Assembly: GCA_954871525.1 (NCBI GenBank)
Contig: OX940860.1
Location: forward strand, 20,430,001 to 20,494,000
Source of the DNA: Parietaria judaica
Lineage: Eukaryota > Streptophyta > Magnoliopsida > Rosales > Urticaceae
Direction of reading: 5' to 3'
Length of the DNA stretch: 64,000 nucleotides
Shown: in pieces, positions 34,836-45,576 of the stretch
Numbering within the stretch: the first letter of the stretch is position 1
Layout: each line of letters opens with the position of its first letter
Translations under genes and position numbers: made by a program
Notes under the pieces: generated by a model
Database searches by the model: none
Told to the model about the DNA's origin: nothing
Seen by the model: only the letters and a program-made list of their open reading frames with translations

Positions 34836-36185
34836 TTACTAAAGTCAATACTAGAAAATAATTCGATAAATTTAATAATTATAAAACAAACTTCATTTTT
34901 CATCCACATTTGGGAATTCAACTACTACATTAGAATTTTATAGTGACATTTCAAATTATTCTTCTCATAGATTCATCTACGTTTCCTGTTTATTTTTTTT
35001 ATGAGAAATGGCTCTTAATAGCCAAATTGAAACGTTTGATTAGCCAAATAGCCAACCTTTCCTTTTTCTTTGCAAAATAGTCAAATTGATGAGGTGGCTA
35101 TTTAATAACATATTTTATACCTATAATACACTTTTAACATATTAACGTGTATTAACAAAGTTAATTTTTCTTAAAAATAAGAACATTTATTTGTTTTACA
35201 GAAAATCTATATTAACGTGTATTAACTGAGTTAATTTGTTTAAAAATAAAAAATCGTGATTAAAATTTTAACAAAAATTTAATTTATATACACATTAATA
35301 TAGTTAATACACGGTAATACAAGGGTAATACGGTCTTTCGTGATTTATTAATGTGGTTGATTAGCTATTTGGCAATATTAATCAAAAGGTTGGCTATTTT
35401 GCAAAATAGTTTTTATATATAGTTTAGCTCAAGGTTCAACTTACCGAACTTGTCGATAAATCGGTTACCGTTTTCGACCGATTAATCGATAGCTTACCGA
35501 TTAACCGACGGAAAACTTATAATACTGTAGCTTACCGATTACCGATACTTTTCGAAGATTATCGACAGATTATCGACACTTTTCGATACTTATCGACGGA
35601 AAACTTACAAAATATTTTTATAATATCATACCTCAAATTCAAAACATATGTAGATACGTAAAGTCATACACACACATACAATTCCATCAAAAAGCTCAAA
35701 TCTAAAACACTAATAACATAGTCTAACAAGTCTCAACTATCAAATACATAGTCTAATATAGTAATATCTCAAACTCAAACACATAATAGAAAGTGTATAA
35801 TATTTGAGTATTTAAGCAAGATATTTATATAGGTTCAAAACTACATATTTAATAAATACAAGACATAATTGTATACAACAAAACATATTTGTAACTTAAA
35901 TATGTAGGTGAAATGTATAATATTAAGTCACTTTATTAGTTTAAGTGTATAATATTAAGTCAAATTATTATGTGAAGTGAATATGTATGTTAATTAAGTG
36001 TGTAATATTAAGTGAATATGCATGTTAATTGTATATGTATGTTAACAAATTTAATATTAGTTGAAGTGTATAATATTAAATGAATATACATATTAAGTGT
36101 ATATGTATGTTAGGTGAAGTTAATATGTATATTAAGTGTATAATATTATTTGAAGTGTGTAATATTAAGTTAAATTATTAGGTGA

Positions 36186-36191
36186 AGTGTA

Positions 36192-36252
<61 letters not shown>
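36186..36252 (+). repeat. (GTGTAT)n microsatellite inside hAT element C
   Basis: About eleven tandem GTGTAT units, directly upstream of the USE element. The related element B has only the flanking GGTGAA at this point. Confidence 0.9.
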
Positions 36253-36290
36253 GTTAAGTGTGAATGTGTGATATTAGTTGAATAACAAAA

Positions 36291-36334
36291 AGTCCCACAT
36301 TGATAGATGACAAGAGTTTGGTGATGTTTATATA
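36291..36334 (+). promoter_or_regulatory. snRNA-type (USE + TATA) promoter, copy C
   Basis: AGTCCCACATTG (36291-36302), 24-nt spacer, TTTATATA (36327-36334). T5 occurs at 36464-36468, about 110 nt after a start expected near 36357. Spacer and downstream sequence are conserved with copies B and D. Confidence 0.58.
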
Positions 36335-36702
36335 CCAAATATTAGGGACAAGGGCTTGGGCTCTTTGGGTCATAGGATTTTGTGGATGGGGGATGACTCA
36401 CACAAATGTTACACCACCACACGCGCGCGCCGCCGCCGCCGTCCGGTGGGGTGAGTATAATTATTTTTGCCGAAAGTTTAATTGGTATTTTTGCCGCGAT
36501 AATTTTTTTTATTTGCACCGAAAAGACCCTCATTTTTACACTGCAAATTCCGATAATCGGTTGGAAAATGTTTTATCGAAAAGCTCGATAATCGTCGAAA
36601 AGCATATAAAACGATAAGTGTTAGAGCCGGCAACTTACCGGTAACAATCGGTAAGACCGATTATCACCGATTATCGTCGGTAGTTCGAACCTTGGTTTAG
36701 CT

Positions 36703-37545
36703 ATATGGCTATAGACTATTTTTTATTAGAATTTTCTATAAAATATTTCAAAAGTACATTCAATAATTTTCTTTGTTTAAATTGTTTGGAAAAGAAAATA
36801 AGTCAAAATACTAACTTGGGCAAATGGGTAACAAGAGTTGACTGGTCCTACCATTTGCCTGTAACATAAAGTCAACTTCTATATTGACATCTTTCCTCGA
36901 AGCTTCATTCCGGGCTAAAGTGCTAAAAACATTAATTGCGGGAGAAATACCCAAATGAGACATAGTATTTCCTCACGGAAGTCTACAATAAACGGGAACC
37001 GATATATTTTTTTGCGCAATCTTTTTACAAACGTTGATCAATATTCTAAAATAGCGTTATCAGATAATTCCCAGCCGTCTAGCATCTTGTCTTATTCAAA
37101 CTTGACGAAAAAACTTAGACAAAAAAAAAATCGTTTCACATTTGTTGATTTTAAATACGTCTATTGTTATTTATTTTACTTTAAACTTTTGGTGTCTCAT
37201 TTAGTAAAAGTTTCTATACTTTTACCGCGATTATCTGAAAAGAAAATTCCGAGTTAAATAGCGACACAATTAGCAATGAATTCGTTTCATGGAATCTTCT
37301 ACATTTATGTATAAATCTCCATGAAAGTTGTCAAGTCAGAAGGCGATTTGTTTCTCTGAACCAGAAAGCCTTTTGCTCATCACAATCTCCCTCTCAAACT
37401 CTGCAAATGGGGTTTTGAGGTTCTTCAATTCCCAGTTCTATTTCATTTCGATCATATCTGCTTGATTCTTTGACGTTTTGGCTCTTTTCTGCGTTCAATC
37501 GGGTTTTCTCTAGGGTTTTGAATCTTGTTCTTCGAGATCTTTTGG
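36703..37545 (+). other. Upstream region of GRAS gene 2
   Basis: No gene. TATAAAT at 37310-37316 is a candidate TATA box. The leader contains a 3-codon uORF (ATGGGGTTTTGA, 37407-37418) and a CTAGGGTTTTG stretch before the start. Confidence 0.4.
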
Positions 37546-39882
37546 ATGATTATGGAACCGAGTTTCAAGGAATATCCAGATTTCACTAACGGATTCGGAT
37601 CCGACAACCCAGACCTGTACTCATACTATTACGATCTAGGCATCGCCATGGACGACCGTCTTCTAGCTCCACCTGACCCCGAGCGGAGCTATTCGAATTC
37701 AAACCCCTTCTCGGCCCTAACCTCCGACGGAGAATCGCCCTCGACCGCACCGGTCGCCGTCTTGAGCCCCGATGACACCGAGTTTTCGGAGACGGTGAAG
37801 TACATAAGCCAGATCCTCATGGAGGAGGACATGGAGGAGAAGCCCACCATGTTCTACGACCCGTTGGGCCTTCAGATCACCGAGAAATCGTTCTACGATG
37901 CGCTTGGCGAGAGCTATCCGAATTTGGCGAACCGGAATCTCGAGGCGGAACGGAGAGTCGAGACCCCGGATAGTATCTTCTCGGCAAGCTCACTCGACTA
38001 TGGTGGCGGTAACGGTACTGTCACTAGCCCTAGCACAAGCTCGAATAGCGCGAGTAGCCCTCAGCCGTCGAGTGATTCCGGAGATTTCAGGCCTGCTTTA
38101 GTGCAATCCTCTCTTTCAGGAGCTGCGAATAATGTCGGAGACGGCTTGCCCAGCCTGGACGAGCTTTTGGCGCAGAACATATTTGGGAACAGCGATTCCA
38201 TTTTGCAGTTTCGGAGAGGGGTTGAGGAAGCTAGCAAGTTCCTTCCCAAGAGCACTCAGCTTGTAATCGATCTTGATGGCGGAAATTCACCTCACGACGA
38301 CAGTGATTCCGTTTCGCAGTTTCGGAAAGGGCTAGAAGAAGCCAGTAAGTTCCTTCCTAAGCCTAGTCAGCTTGTAATCGATTTAGATGACGGAAACTTC
38401 TCACCCGACGTGAAGACCGAGGCTGACAAGGTACAAGGTGGCCGTGCTTCTAGGGCGAGGAAGAGCTACCACGACAGGGAGGATGTCGATTCAGATGAAG
38501 AGAGGAGCAACAAGCAGTCTGCAAATTACGGCGAAGAGAGCGAGGAGCTTTCGGAAATGTTTGACAAGGTGTTGCTCAACGTCGATCACAGTTGCTGCAA
38601 TCAGCAATCAGGCGTGGACGTAACGGGGAAGAGCGAGGCGAGCAACACAGCACAGTTGACTGAGTCAGCTCAGGCGGATAGCCCCAAGGGTAGCGGAAAA
38701 GGCCGCGGAAAAAGGAAAGGCCGAAAGAAGGAGACCGTTGATCTGAGGACTCTGCTGATTCTGTGCGCACAGGCGGTTTCCTCCGGAGATCGCCGAACTT
38801 CCGAGGAGCTTCTGAAGCAGATCCGGCAGCACTCTTCAACTCTTGGCGACGGGTCCCAGAGATTGGCGCACTACTTTGCCAACGGGCTTGAGGCCCGCTT
38901 GGCCGGGACCCGCATGGGAACGAAGCTGTACTACGGCACCCTCCTCTCGAAGAGAAGCGCCGCCGATATCCTCAAGGCCTACCAGCTCAACCTCTCCTCA
39001 TGCCCTTTCAAGAAGATGGCGATCTTCTTTGCAAACAAGACAATCCTAAAGGCGGCTGAAAACGCTAAGGTGCTTCACATCGTCGACTTCGGGATTCTGT
39101 ACGGCTTCCAGTGGCCAATCCTCATCCAACATCTCGCAATCCGGCCCAGCGGCACCCCGGTTCCGAAGCTAAGGATCACCGGGATAGAGTTTCCCCAAAA
39201 GGGATTCCGTCCTTCGGAAAGAATCGAAGACACGGGTCGCCGGTTGAAGAAGTACTGTGACCGGTTCGATGTGCCGTTTGAGTACAATGCAATTGCATCA
39301 GAGAATTGGGAAACTATCCGGATCGAGGATATCGAGATCCGTAGCGGCGAGGTTTTGGCTGTGAACTCCTTGTTTCGGTTCAAGAATCTTCTGGATGAAA
39401 CCGTGGAAGTCAACTGTCCTAGGAATGCTGTCCTCGATCTGATCAGGAAGATGAACCCAGCCGTGTTCGTGCAGTCCATCGCTAACGGAGCGTACAATGC
39501 TCCGTTCTTCGTGACCCGTTTCCGGGAAGCTCTATTTCACTTTTCCGCCTTGTTCGATGCGTTGGACACTAACATTCCCCGTGATAACGAGGAGAGATTG
39601 ATGTACGAAGCGGAGTTCTACGGCCGCGAAGCCATGAATGTGATAGCTTGCGAGGGGCTGGATCGGGTCGAGAGGCCCGAGACTTACAAGCAATGGCAGG
39701 TGAGGAACATGCGGGCCGGGTTTCAGTCTGTGCCTCTGGATCGCGAGCTCATGGGGAAGTTCCGGGAGAAGTTGAAAGCTTGGTACCATAAAGACTTCGT
39801 AATGGACGAAGATAGCAACTGGTTGTTGCAAGGATGGAAAGGCAGGATCGTGTACGCCTCCTCGTGCTGGGTTCCGGTTTAG
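37546..39882 (+). CDS. GRAS transcription factor 2, LISCL (SCL9/14/33-like) subfamily, with internal duplication
   Basis: This is an intronless gene of 778 aa from the first ATG (37546); a second ATG two codons on (37552, MEPSFKEYPDF) is equally likely. The N-terminus carries the LISCL block VKYISQILMEEDMEEKP and YDALGESYP. The central QFRKGVEEASKFLP motif occurs twice, in adjacent 37-residue units. EMFDKVLL and a strongly basic run (GKGRGKRKGRKKE), a likely nuclear localisation signal, lie just before the GRAS domain (from about 398, VDLRTLLILCAQ). VHIID reads LHIVDFGILYGFQWP at about 510. PFYRE includes NAPFFVTRFREALFHF, RVER is RVERPETYKQWQ and the end is WLLQGWKGRIVYASSCWVPV. It is the sequence partner of GRAS gene 1 (shared VDLRTLL rather than VDLWxLLTQ). 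Expected to act in the nucleus as a co-regulator. Confidence 0.95.
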   Translation: MIMEPSFKEYPDFTNGFGSDNPDLYSYYYDLGIAMDDRLLAPPDPERSYSNSNPFSALTSDGESPSTAPVAVLSPDDTEFSETVKYISQILMEEDMEEKPTMFYDPLGLQITEKSFYDALGESYPNLANRNLEAERRVETPDSIFSASSLDYGGGNGTVTSPSTSSNSASSPQPSSDSGDFRPALVQSSLSGAANNVGDGLPSLDELLAQNIFGNSDSILQFRRGVEEASKFLPKSTQLVIDLDGGNSPHDDSDSVSQFRKGLEEASKFLPKPSQLVIDLDDGNFSPDVKTEADKVQGGRASRARKSYHDREDVDSDEERSNKQSANYGEESEELSEMFDKVLLNVDHSCCNQQSGVDVTGKSEASNTAQLTESAQADSPKGSGKGRGKRKGRKKETVDLRTLLILCAQAVSSGDRRTSEELLKQIRQHSSTLGDGSQRLAHYFANGLEARLAGTRMGTKLYYGTLLSKRSAADILKAYQLNLSSCPFKKMAIFFANKTILKAAENAKVLHIVDFGILYGFQWPILIQHLAIRPSGTPVPKLRITGIEFPQKGFRPSERIEDTGRRLKKYCDRFDVPFEYNAIASENWETIRIEDIEIRSGEVLAVNSLFRFKNLLDETVEVNCPRNAVLDLIRKMNPAVFVQSIANGAYNAPFFVTRFREALFHFSALFDALDTNIPRDNEERLMYEAEFYGREAMNVIACEGLDRVERPETYKQWQVRNMRAGFQSVPLDRELMGKFREKLKAWYHKDFVMDEDSNWLLQGWKGRIVYASSCWVPV
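38191..38412 (+). repeat. In-frame 111-bp tandem duplication within GRAS gene 2
   Basis: Unit 1 (38191-38301) and unit 2 (38302-38412) both encode SDS(I/V)xQFR(R/K)G(V/L)EEASKFLPK followed by QLVIDLD(G/D)GN. They differ by scattered substitutions. The other three paralogues have one copy of this motif or none. Confidence 0.9.
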
Positions 39883-40482
39883 GATCGTCTCATCGCGATT
39901 TAGGGTTTCAAAGTACAAAATCTGTGTCGAAGTGACGGATGTCTTGTAGGTACAAAGTTTTGTCCTTGATTGTGTTCGAACAATGACGCTTTTGGGTGTT
40001 TCTATGGCTTGCATTGTGCTAGTTGCTGATTCGTCGAATTGTTTACAGAGTGGAGACTCGGTCCGAAGCTCCATGGAAGTTTGATGAATCTGCCACCTCT
40101 TCTTCAACGGTTCCAGACAGGTTACTAAAACATGTTTGTCATGCCGGTACACAAGTAGTTCTCGGTTTGCAGATTATGAACTGTACTAGTTGTTTGCAGT
40201 TGCAGTTCCGGCGAAGTGGCTCGAGTAAGTCGGGGTGAATGTATTGCGAGAAGAAATAGATTTGAGACGATGAAGAGCCGGGCCCGTCGGGTTTCTTCTA
40301 TTTTGTTTTCTTATGAGTGACGGAAAAGGCTTTGGCCTAGCTAGTTTTCTACAATTTTGGCTCTCTGGTGGTATGAAAAATACTATTTTTGGAATTAATA
40401 TTGCTCATATCCAAGTTACTTATATTAACTTGTGTTTATCTTGATTAAAGTAATATATATATATATATACATATATAATATA
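39883..40482. other. 3' region of GRAS gene 2
   Basis: Probable 3' UTR and flank. It ends in a (TA)n tract next to the Tourist-like element. No gene was seen. Confidence 0.4.
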
Positions 40483-41141
40483 TTAGAGCTTCTCCACCCG
40501 AACCCCATTTCTTCAAAATGGTGTTGGGTGGAGCTCCACCCGAACTGCATATCTGACTCCATTATGGAGTGAGATGTGTTTTATGAATAGTGTTTCCCCA
40601 GATTTAGCGTTGCACTATTCATCTCTCCATTTATTTTCTTTATTTATCTTTTAATCCTTTAATCCTTTAAGAGTTCTTTATTTATACAGTTGACTATATT
40701 TTAAAAAATTATTTAATATTTGATCCCAAAAATATTTATATAAATTAGTTTAAGTGTTTATTTTATTTAAATTCATTATTTTCAATAATTTAAAATGCTA
40801 AAACATTTAAATCCATTGCTTTTAAGTGTAATTTCTAATGAAATAAAAAAATTAAGTAATGAAAAAATAGAAAGACCAAAAAAAAGACTTTAATATGCGT
40901 ACTTGTATTTTAAATTAATTTATAGAATATTTGTTTATTATTACAATTATGAATGAGTGGTATAATTCTAAAGTTGTAAATAAATATAAGGGTATGAAGA
41001 TAAATAAGAGAGGAATTAATATAAAAAGAATATTTCATTTGGTGTTAAAAATGAAGTTCGGGTGAGATGAAGTAGTGTTTGAAGTGACATTCACTACAAA
41101 ATAGAGTAGAAAATGGGGGGATTCGGGTGGAGATGGTCTTA
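40483..41141. mobile_element. PIF/Harbinger (Tourist-like) MITE, TTA target duplication
   Basis: It begins GAGCTTCTCCACCCGAACCC (40486) and ends GGATTCGGGTGGAGATGGTC (41138), with TTA on each side (40483-40485, 41139-41141). GAGC/GACCATCTCC ends with a three-base TTA duplication are diagnostic of Tourist-like elements. It is 653 bp and AT-rich inside, with no transposase. Confidence 0.88.
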
Positions 41142-41304
41142 GACTAACTCCAGAGTCCACCCGTATATATCATATTTTTATCGTTTAATAGCATTAGTGA
41201 TTTTACTTTCACCATACAGTACAACTCAAGTAATAAATGATTACTTGCAACAAAGTCAATAATTCTAGTATTTCTGTCCCTGGAAGTTTTAAGTTTTAAC
41301 ATAT

Positions 41305-42002
41305 TTATTTGAAGGGAAAATAGCGGCGAAAGTCTCTTGACTCTGTATATTTGTTGCAGTTAAATGCCTATACTTAAATTTTGGTGGTAAAAGTCCTTAC
41401 CCTTAGAATAATGTTCCACATTAGTCCTTATGCCGTTATATCATATCGTTAAGTGCCACATTGGCAGCATACTTATCATCCATGTCACCAAAAAAATTAA
41501 GGCAAAGTACTAAAAGTAAAAAATTCAAAAAAAATCTAAACCGTTAAATCCATATATCATAGTGAAATTAAGCCACATTTTTAATGGATCCACCATTTTG
41601 AAAATTCTTGTCGTTTTCTTATTTCTTTGCGATTTAATTTTGTCGTTTACATATATTTTCATTTTCTTTCTTGAAATTCTCTAATTAACGCTGGAATTGG
41701 ATCTATTGCTTACGATAGTGGATCCATAAAAAATGTGGCTTAATTTCACAGCGCTACGTGAATTTAACGGTTTATAATTTTTTAGTATTTTTTTTTACTT
41801 TTGGTACTTTTGCCTTAATTTTTTTTGTGACAGGGATGACACATACATAGCCAGCGTGGCACTTTACAGTATGATACCGGAAGGAGGACTGATGTGCAAC
41901 AAGATTCGGTAGGGACTTTTGCCACCAAAATTTGAGTATAGGAACTTAACTGCAACAAATATAGAGAGTTAAGACTTTCGCCGCTATTTTTACTTATTTG
42001 AA
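41305..42002. mobile_element. Mutator-like MITE (680 bp), 9-bp target duplication
   Basis: The element 41314-41993 starts GGGAAAATAGCGGCGAAAGT and ends GACTTTCGCCGCTATTTTTAC. TTATTTGAA flanks both sides (41305-41313, 41994-42002). The inverted arms extend inward through TATTTGTTGCAGTTAA and the AATCTAAACCG / CGGTTTATAAT blocks. Non-coding. Confidence 0.85.
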
Positions 42003-42611
42003 TGCAGTGAAGTCATTTACACGAGTACTTTCGCTACTAAAAATAAAGCTATGAGAGATAGGGTGAGATGAGAGAAGAGCTTTTCAAAAATACATACATC
42101 CCGACTGATTTCATTGAAGAGAGGCAGGGACGGAACTACGGCAAAGGCAACCAGGGCCGTGGCCCCCCCCAAGATTTTCCGAGCTAGTTCAATTCGATTC
42201 AGCGGCGGCTTCATCATGGTCCTAAACTAGCCCAACGGCCCCCCATCTTCAACGTGATTAATGCCCGGAATTTGAAGTGCCCTATCTCCGGTAGCCATTG
42301 AAGAGGTCAAAAAAGCTTCTGCAAATCCGATGTATATTTTTTGAAGGGACGATGAATAGTGTAAAAGATGGGCCCCACGCACTTACATTCTCTTGTTTTA
42401 TTTTACAAAGATTTTTCAATTTTTGTGGACCCATCCTATTTCTCTTTTTTATTTTCTTTTGTATATATTTTCTCTTTCAGTTTTCAAGGTACAATTACTA
42501 ATCATCCTATCGGACCTATACTTACTTACCTAGTAGGTATTAAACACATATTTAATAATATTCACCACAGCCTATATTTAATAACATACCGTCTATACTC
42601 GATACTCTATA
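42003..42611. other. Intergenic, no gene recognised
   Basis: Contains a short GC-rich stretch near 42120-42260 (GGCCGTGGCCCCCCCCAAG...) like many low-copy plant LTR fragments. Only short chance frames are present. Confidence 0.4.
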
Positions 42612-42923
42612 TAAGATATAAGAAAAATCCATGAAATGCCCAAAAACCACTTAAAGTTTAAGGGAATTGCCCATAGTTTCAAACAATTCATTTATACTCA
42701 TTTTAAAAATATTTTGGACCATATTAACCCTGATTTTAATTATATTTATTTATTTTCGTATTTAATTATTTATTATATATTTTATTTTCGAAATTAAATT
42801 AATTATCCTAAAATTTTGGTTGAAAACTTCCCCTATTAATTAGGTTATCATTTAATTTTGTTACTTTGACCCAAAAATTAAATATCTCTCTCTCTCTCTC
42901 TCTCTCCCTCCTTCTCACGTCGG

Positions 42924-42969
<46 letters not shown>

Positions 42970-44004
42970 CTCTTCTCTTCTAAAGACTCAAACCCTCATA
43001 TCTTCCTCTCTGCAAATCCGATTAACGCGTAGTTGCTACCGTTGGAAAGCTCTCGAGAAGACGAAGTTATTGATAGGTGGAAGATGACCGGAAGTTTCAG
43101 ATTTTAGTCGGAATAATCGCGGTAAACTTTGGTTACAAGATTGTAGATTTGTTTAGAAAGAGATTGATTTTGGAAAAACTAAAACCAGATTCGTGTTCGG
43201 GAGGCTTGCTAGTGCTTGTTGGAGGTGTTTCTCGCCGTCGCCGCCGTCAACCACCACCGCCGGTCACCGGAGTTCGTCTTTGTTTCCAGTCTTATATTCC
43301 AAAGTTGTTCATATATTTACAGTTTTATAACTACAGCTTTCTTATACTTTCGTAAATATATTTACAATTTTCAAAGTTATTCATATATTTATAGTCTTAT
43401 AACTACATCTTTCTTATAATTTCGTAACTATTTTTACGATTTAATTCCGTAAATATTTCTACAGTTTAATGCATGTAATATTGTGGTTGAATTTCTGTAA
43501 ATATAATTACAGTTTCGTAATAAATATAGTTATATAAAAATAGTAAATATAGTTACCTAAAAATACAAAATCGTAAATATAATTACATAAAATACAGAAT
43601 CGTAAATATAGTTACGTAAATATAATTACAAATTCGTAAATATAATTACCTACAAAAAAAATAGGCTGAAATAATAGGATTTATTTTTAATTGATTATTG
43701 AAAATTTTATTAACATATAAAAAACGTTATAATCCTTATAAATAGGGAAAAAATTAATTCTAAAATACAGATTTGTTTTTAATTTACTTAGTTTGCTAAA
43801 TTTAAGGAAATTTTTTATTTATTTTAATTAAAAAAACGAATTATAATTAAATGTGGTTTTAAGTTAAACGTGATTAAAAATTACAAGGGCATATTAGTCC
43901 ATATTTTAATTTGTTGGTGATTATGATTACCATAATTAGAAATGGGCATTTTTTAAAAATCTTGAGTCACAAATGGGCATTTGCGTCATTTACCCTAAGA
44001 TATA
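42612..44004. mobile_element. Large Mutator-like TIR element (1,375 bp), 9-bp target duplication
   Basis: The element is 42621-43995, flanked by TAAGATATA (42612-42620 and 43996-44004). Its ends are inverted (left AAATGCCCAAAAACC; right GCATTTGCGTCATTTACCC, reverse GGGTAAATGACGCAAATGC). Inside lie a CT microsatellite (about 42885-42964) and a gene-like GC-rich piece (43020-43290, CGCCGTCGCCGCCGTC). A tract of CGTAAATATAATTAC repeats follows (about 43300-43650). No transposase domain was recognised. The interior could be a captured gene fragment. Confidence 0.75.
42885..42964 (+). repeat. (CT)n microsatellites
   Basis: Two CT runs separated by CCCTCCTTCTCACGTCGGATT. Confidence 0.9.
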
Positions 44005-44334
44005 TTAGTTTTTCTGAAAATAATGTGTTTTTTTTTTAAGAAGATGAAAATAATGTGTTAGATGTTTGTGTTTCTCACATATTTTTTATTTGATTGAGTA
44101 TACTTATCTCTTAAATTTTATTTATAATTTATATAATTTTTAAACGTATTATCATTGTAAATTTAAGTTTCATTTCTTAAGATAAAAGAATTGAAGAAGA
44201 ATAAGTAAAACATGCAAATAATTAAAGAGTCCACTCTAAAACATTTTAACGTAATTAACAAAAAAAATAAAATAATTCACATCATTAAGACATATATCAA
44301 TTTGAAAGCAAAAAATCATATATATAGTAAAAGT

Positions 44335-45240
44335 AGGGGTGAAAGCGGAACCGGGAACCGGGAATTTCGCCATTTTTTGACCCTGTCCCGGAAAAACCGG
44401 GACATAGTAATCCTGTCCCGGTTCTGGTTCCGAATCTGAAATTTCCTGGTTTTTTTTCAAAACCGGAACCGGGACCGGAACCGGGACGCAAATAAAAATC
44501 CTGATTTTTTTAGGTCTAAAATTCGGGACAATAATCGGGAAAAAACCGGGACAAATCCGGGACGAAATTCAGGACAAGAAAAAAAATCTCAATCCAATCC
44601 AAAATTAAAATTACCATATCCGAGACCGAGTACAAATCCAAAATGCGAAATCCAAGTACAAATTCAAAATAGCAAATGCGAAATCCGAGTTCACGTCGTG
44701 AACTTCATAACACTAAATCCGAATCTAATTGCAAAAAACGGAGTACAAACAAATCATTTTTTCTTCTTTCCTTTTCCTTTAGCCTTTTCCTTTTTCCTTT
44801 TTGTTGTTCGCAATAGCACTCACTCCGGAAAGAGCAGTAGGAATAGAGGCGGATGCTAATGCCGGAGATTCGGAAACAGAATCTGTAAGAATTAACAAAA
44901 AAGGCAAACATATCTTATTAGTTAAACAAAACAACCCATGAATTAACCAAAGCAACCTATAAATTATATTAAAAAAAAAAAAACATACCTGGATCTTCAA
45001 CTTTTAAAGCATCCTCTGTTACATAATTAACCATACTTTGTTCTCCCTTCAACTTTATCATACTCTGTTACAGAAATAGGAGGGGCCAATAACTCTACTA
45101 TACTGTCAATTTATGGAACATTGACTTTAATAAATGTTGCTTCATCAGCAATTGATTTTTCAGAAGACTCACCAAAGAAAGAGGGTAACCAGCAAGCAAG
45201 GAACGAGGCCGAGGGAGTGCTGATGTGAAGTACCAATGGA
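44335..45240. repeat. Degenerate hAT-like repeat with GGGAACCGGG-rich end
   Basis: Starts TAGGGGTGAAAGCGG and is rich in GGGACCGG / CCGGGACA words to about 44600. Beyond it, on the minus strand, are broken short frames (about 44705-45290) with plausible splice sites but no domain I recognise. It may be the remnant of a larger element. No opposite terminus was found. Confidence 0.35.
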
Positions 45241-45345
45241 ACGTGTGTGTCTTCAGCAAAAACGAAAAACAAAATCAAGGCAAATTCAAACATGTATATA
45301 CTGATACATATTCATATGCATATATAAATATTCATACCTTCTCGG

Positions 45346-45570
45346 AAGTTGGTAGTGAACGGCGAAGCGAACGGAAGCGAGGGGAACGGCGCTGCGAACG
45401 GCGAATCGAGGAGGCACGGCGAAGCGAACGGAAGCGAGGGGAAGGGGGAAGGGCGAAGGGAACGGCGCTACGAACGGCGAAGCGAGGAGGAGGGAGGGAG
45501 TGAGGATGTGTCGGCGCGAGTGAGGGGAGGAAGAGAGGAGACTGAGAGTGAGAGTCGAGTGAGAGATGGA
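45346..45570. repeat. Purine-rich minisatellite
   Basis: Imperfect tandem units of about 57 bp built on GGCGAAGCGAACGGAAGCGA (at about 45362 and 45419), ending in GAGAGTGAGAGT-type repeats. Open frames across it reflect composition only. Confidence 0.7.
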
Positions 45571-45576
45571 CACAAT

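Larger units (their letters stand above)
35422..36702 (+). mobile_element. hAT-type non-autonomous element C (1,265 bp), 8-bp target duplication
   Basis: The element 35430-36694 begins CAAGGTTCAACTTACCG and ends CGGTAGTTCGAACCTTG, flanked by GTTTAGCT at 35422-35429 and 36695-36702. It is the only copy with both ends plus the internal USE-TATA unit. Compared with element B it differs by few substitutions over about 950 bp and by an inserted GTGTAT array (about 36186-36252). Confidence 0.88.

Noticed and set aside
42885..42964. CRISPR-like or other spaced repeat array
   Set aside because: Simple CT microsatellites; no spaced repeat array anywhere in the window.
44705..45293. Multi-exon gene on the minus strand between repeats
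   Set aside because: Plausible splice sites exist, but the frames are short, contain stops and match no family I recognise; treated as repeat remnant.
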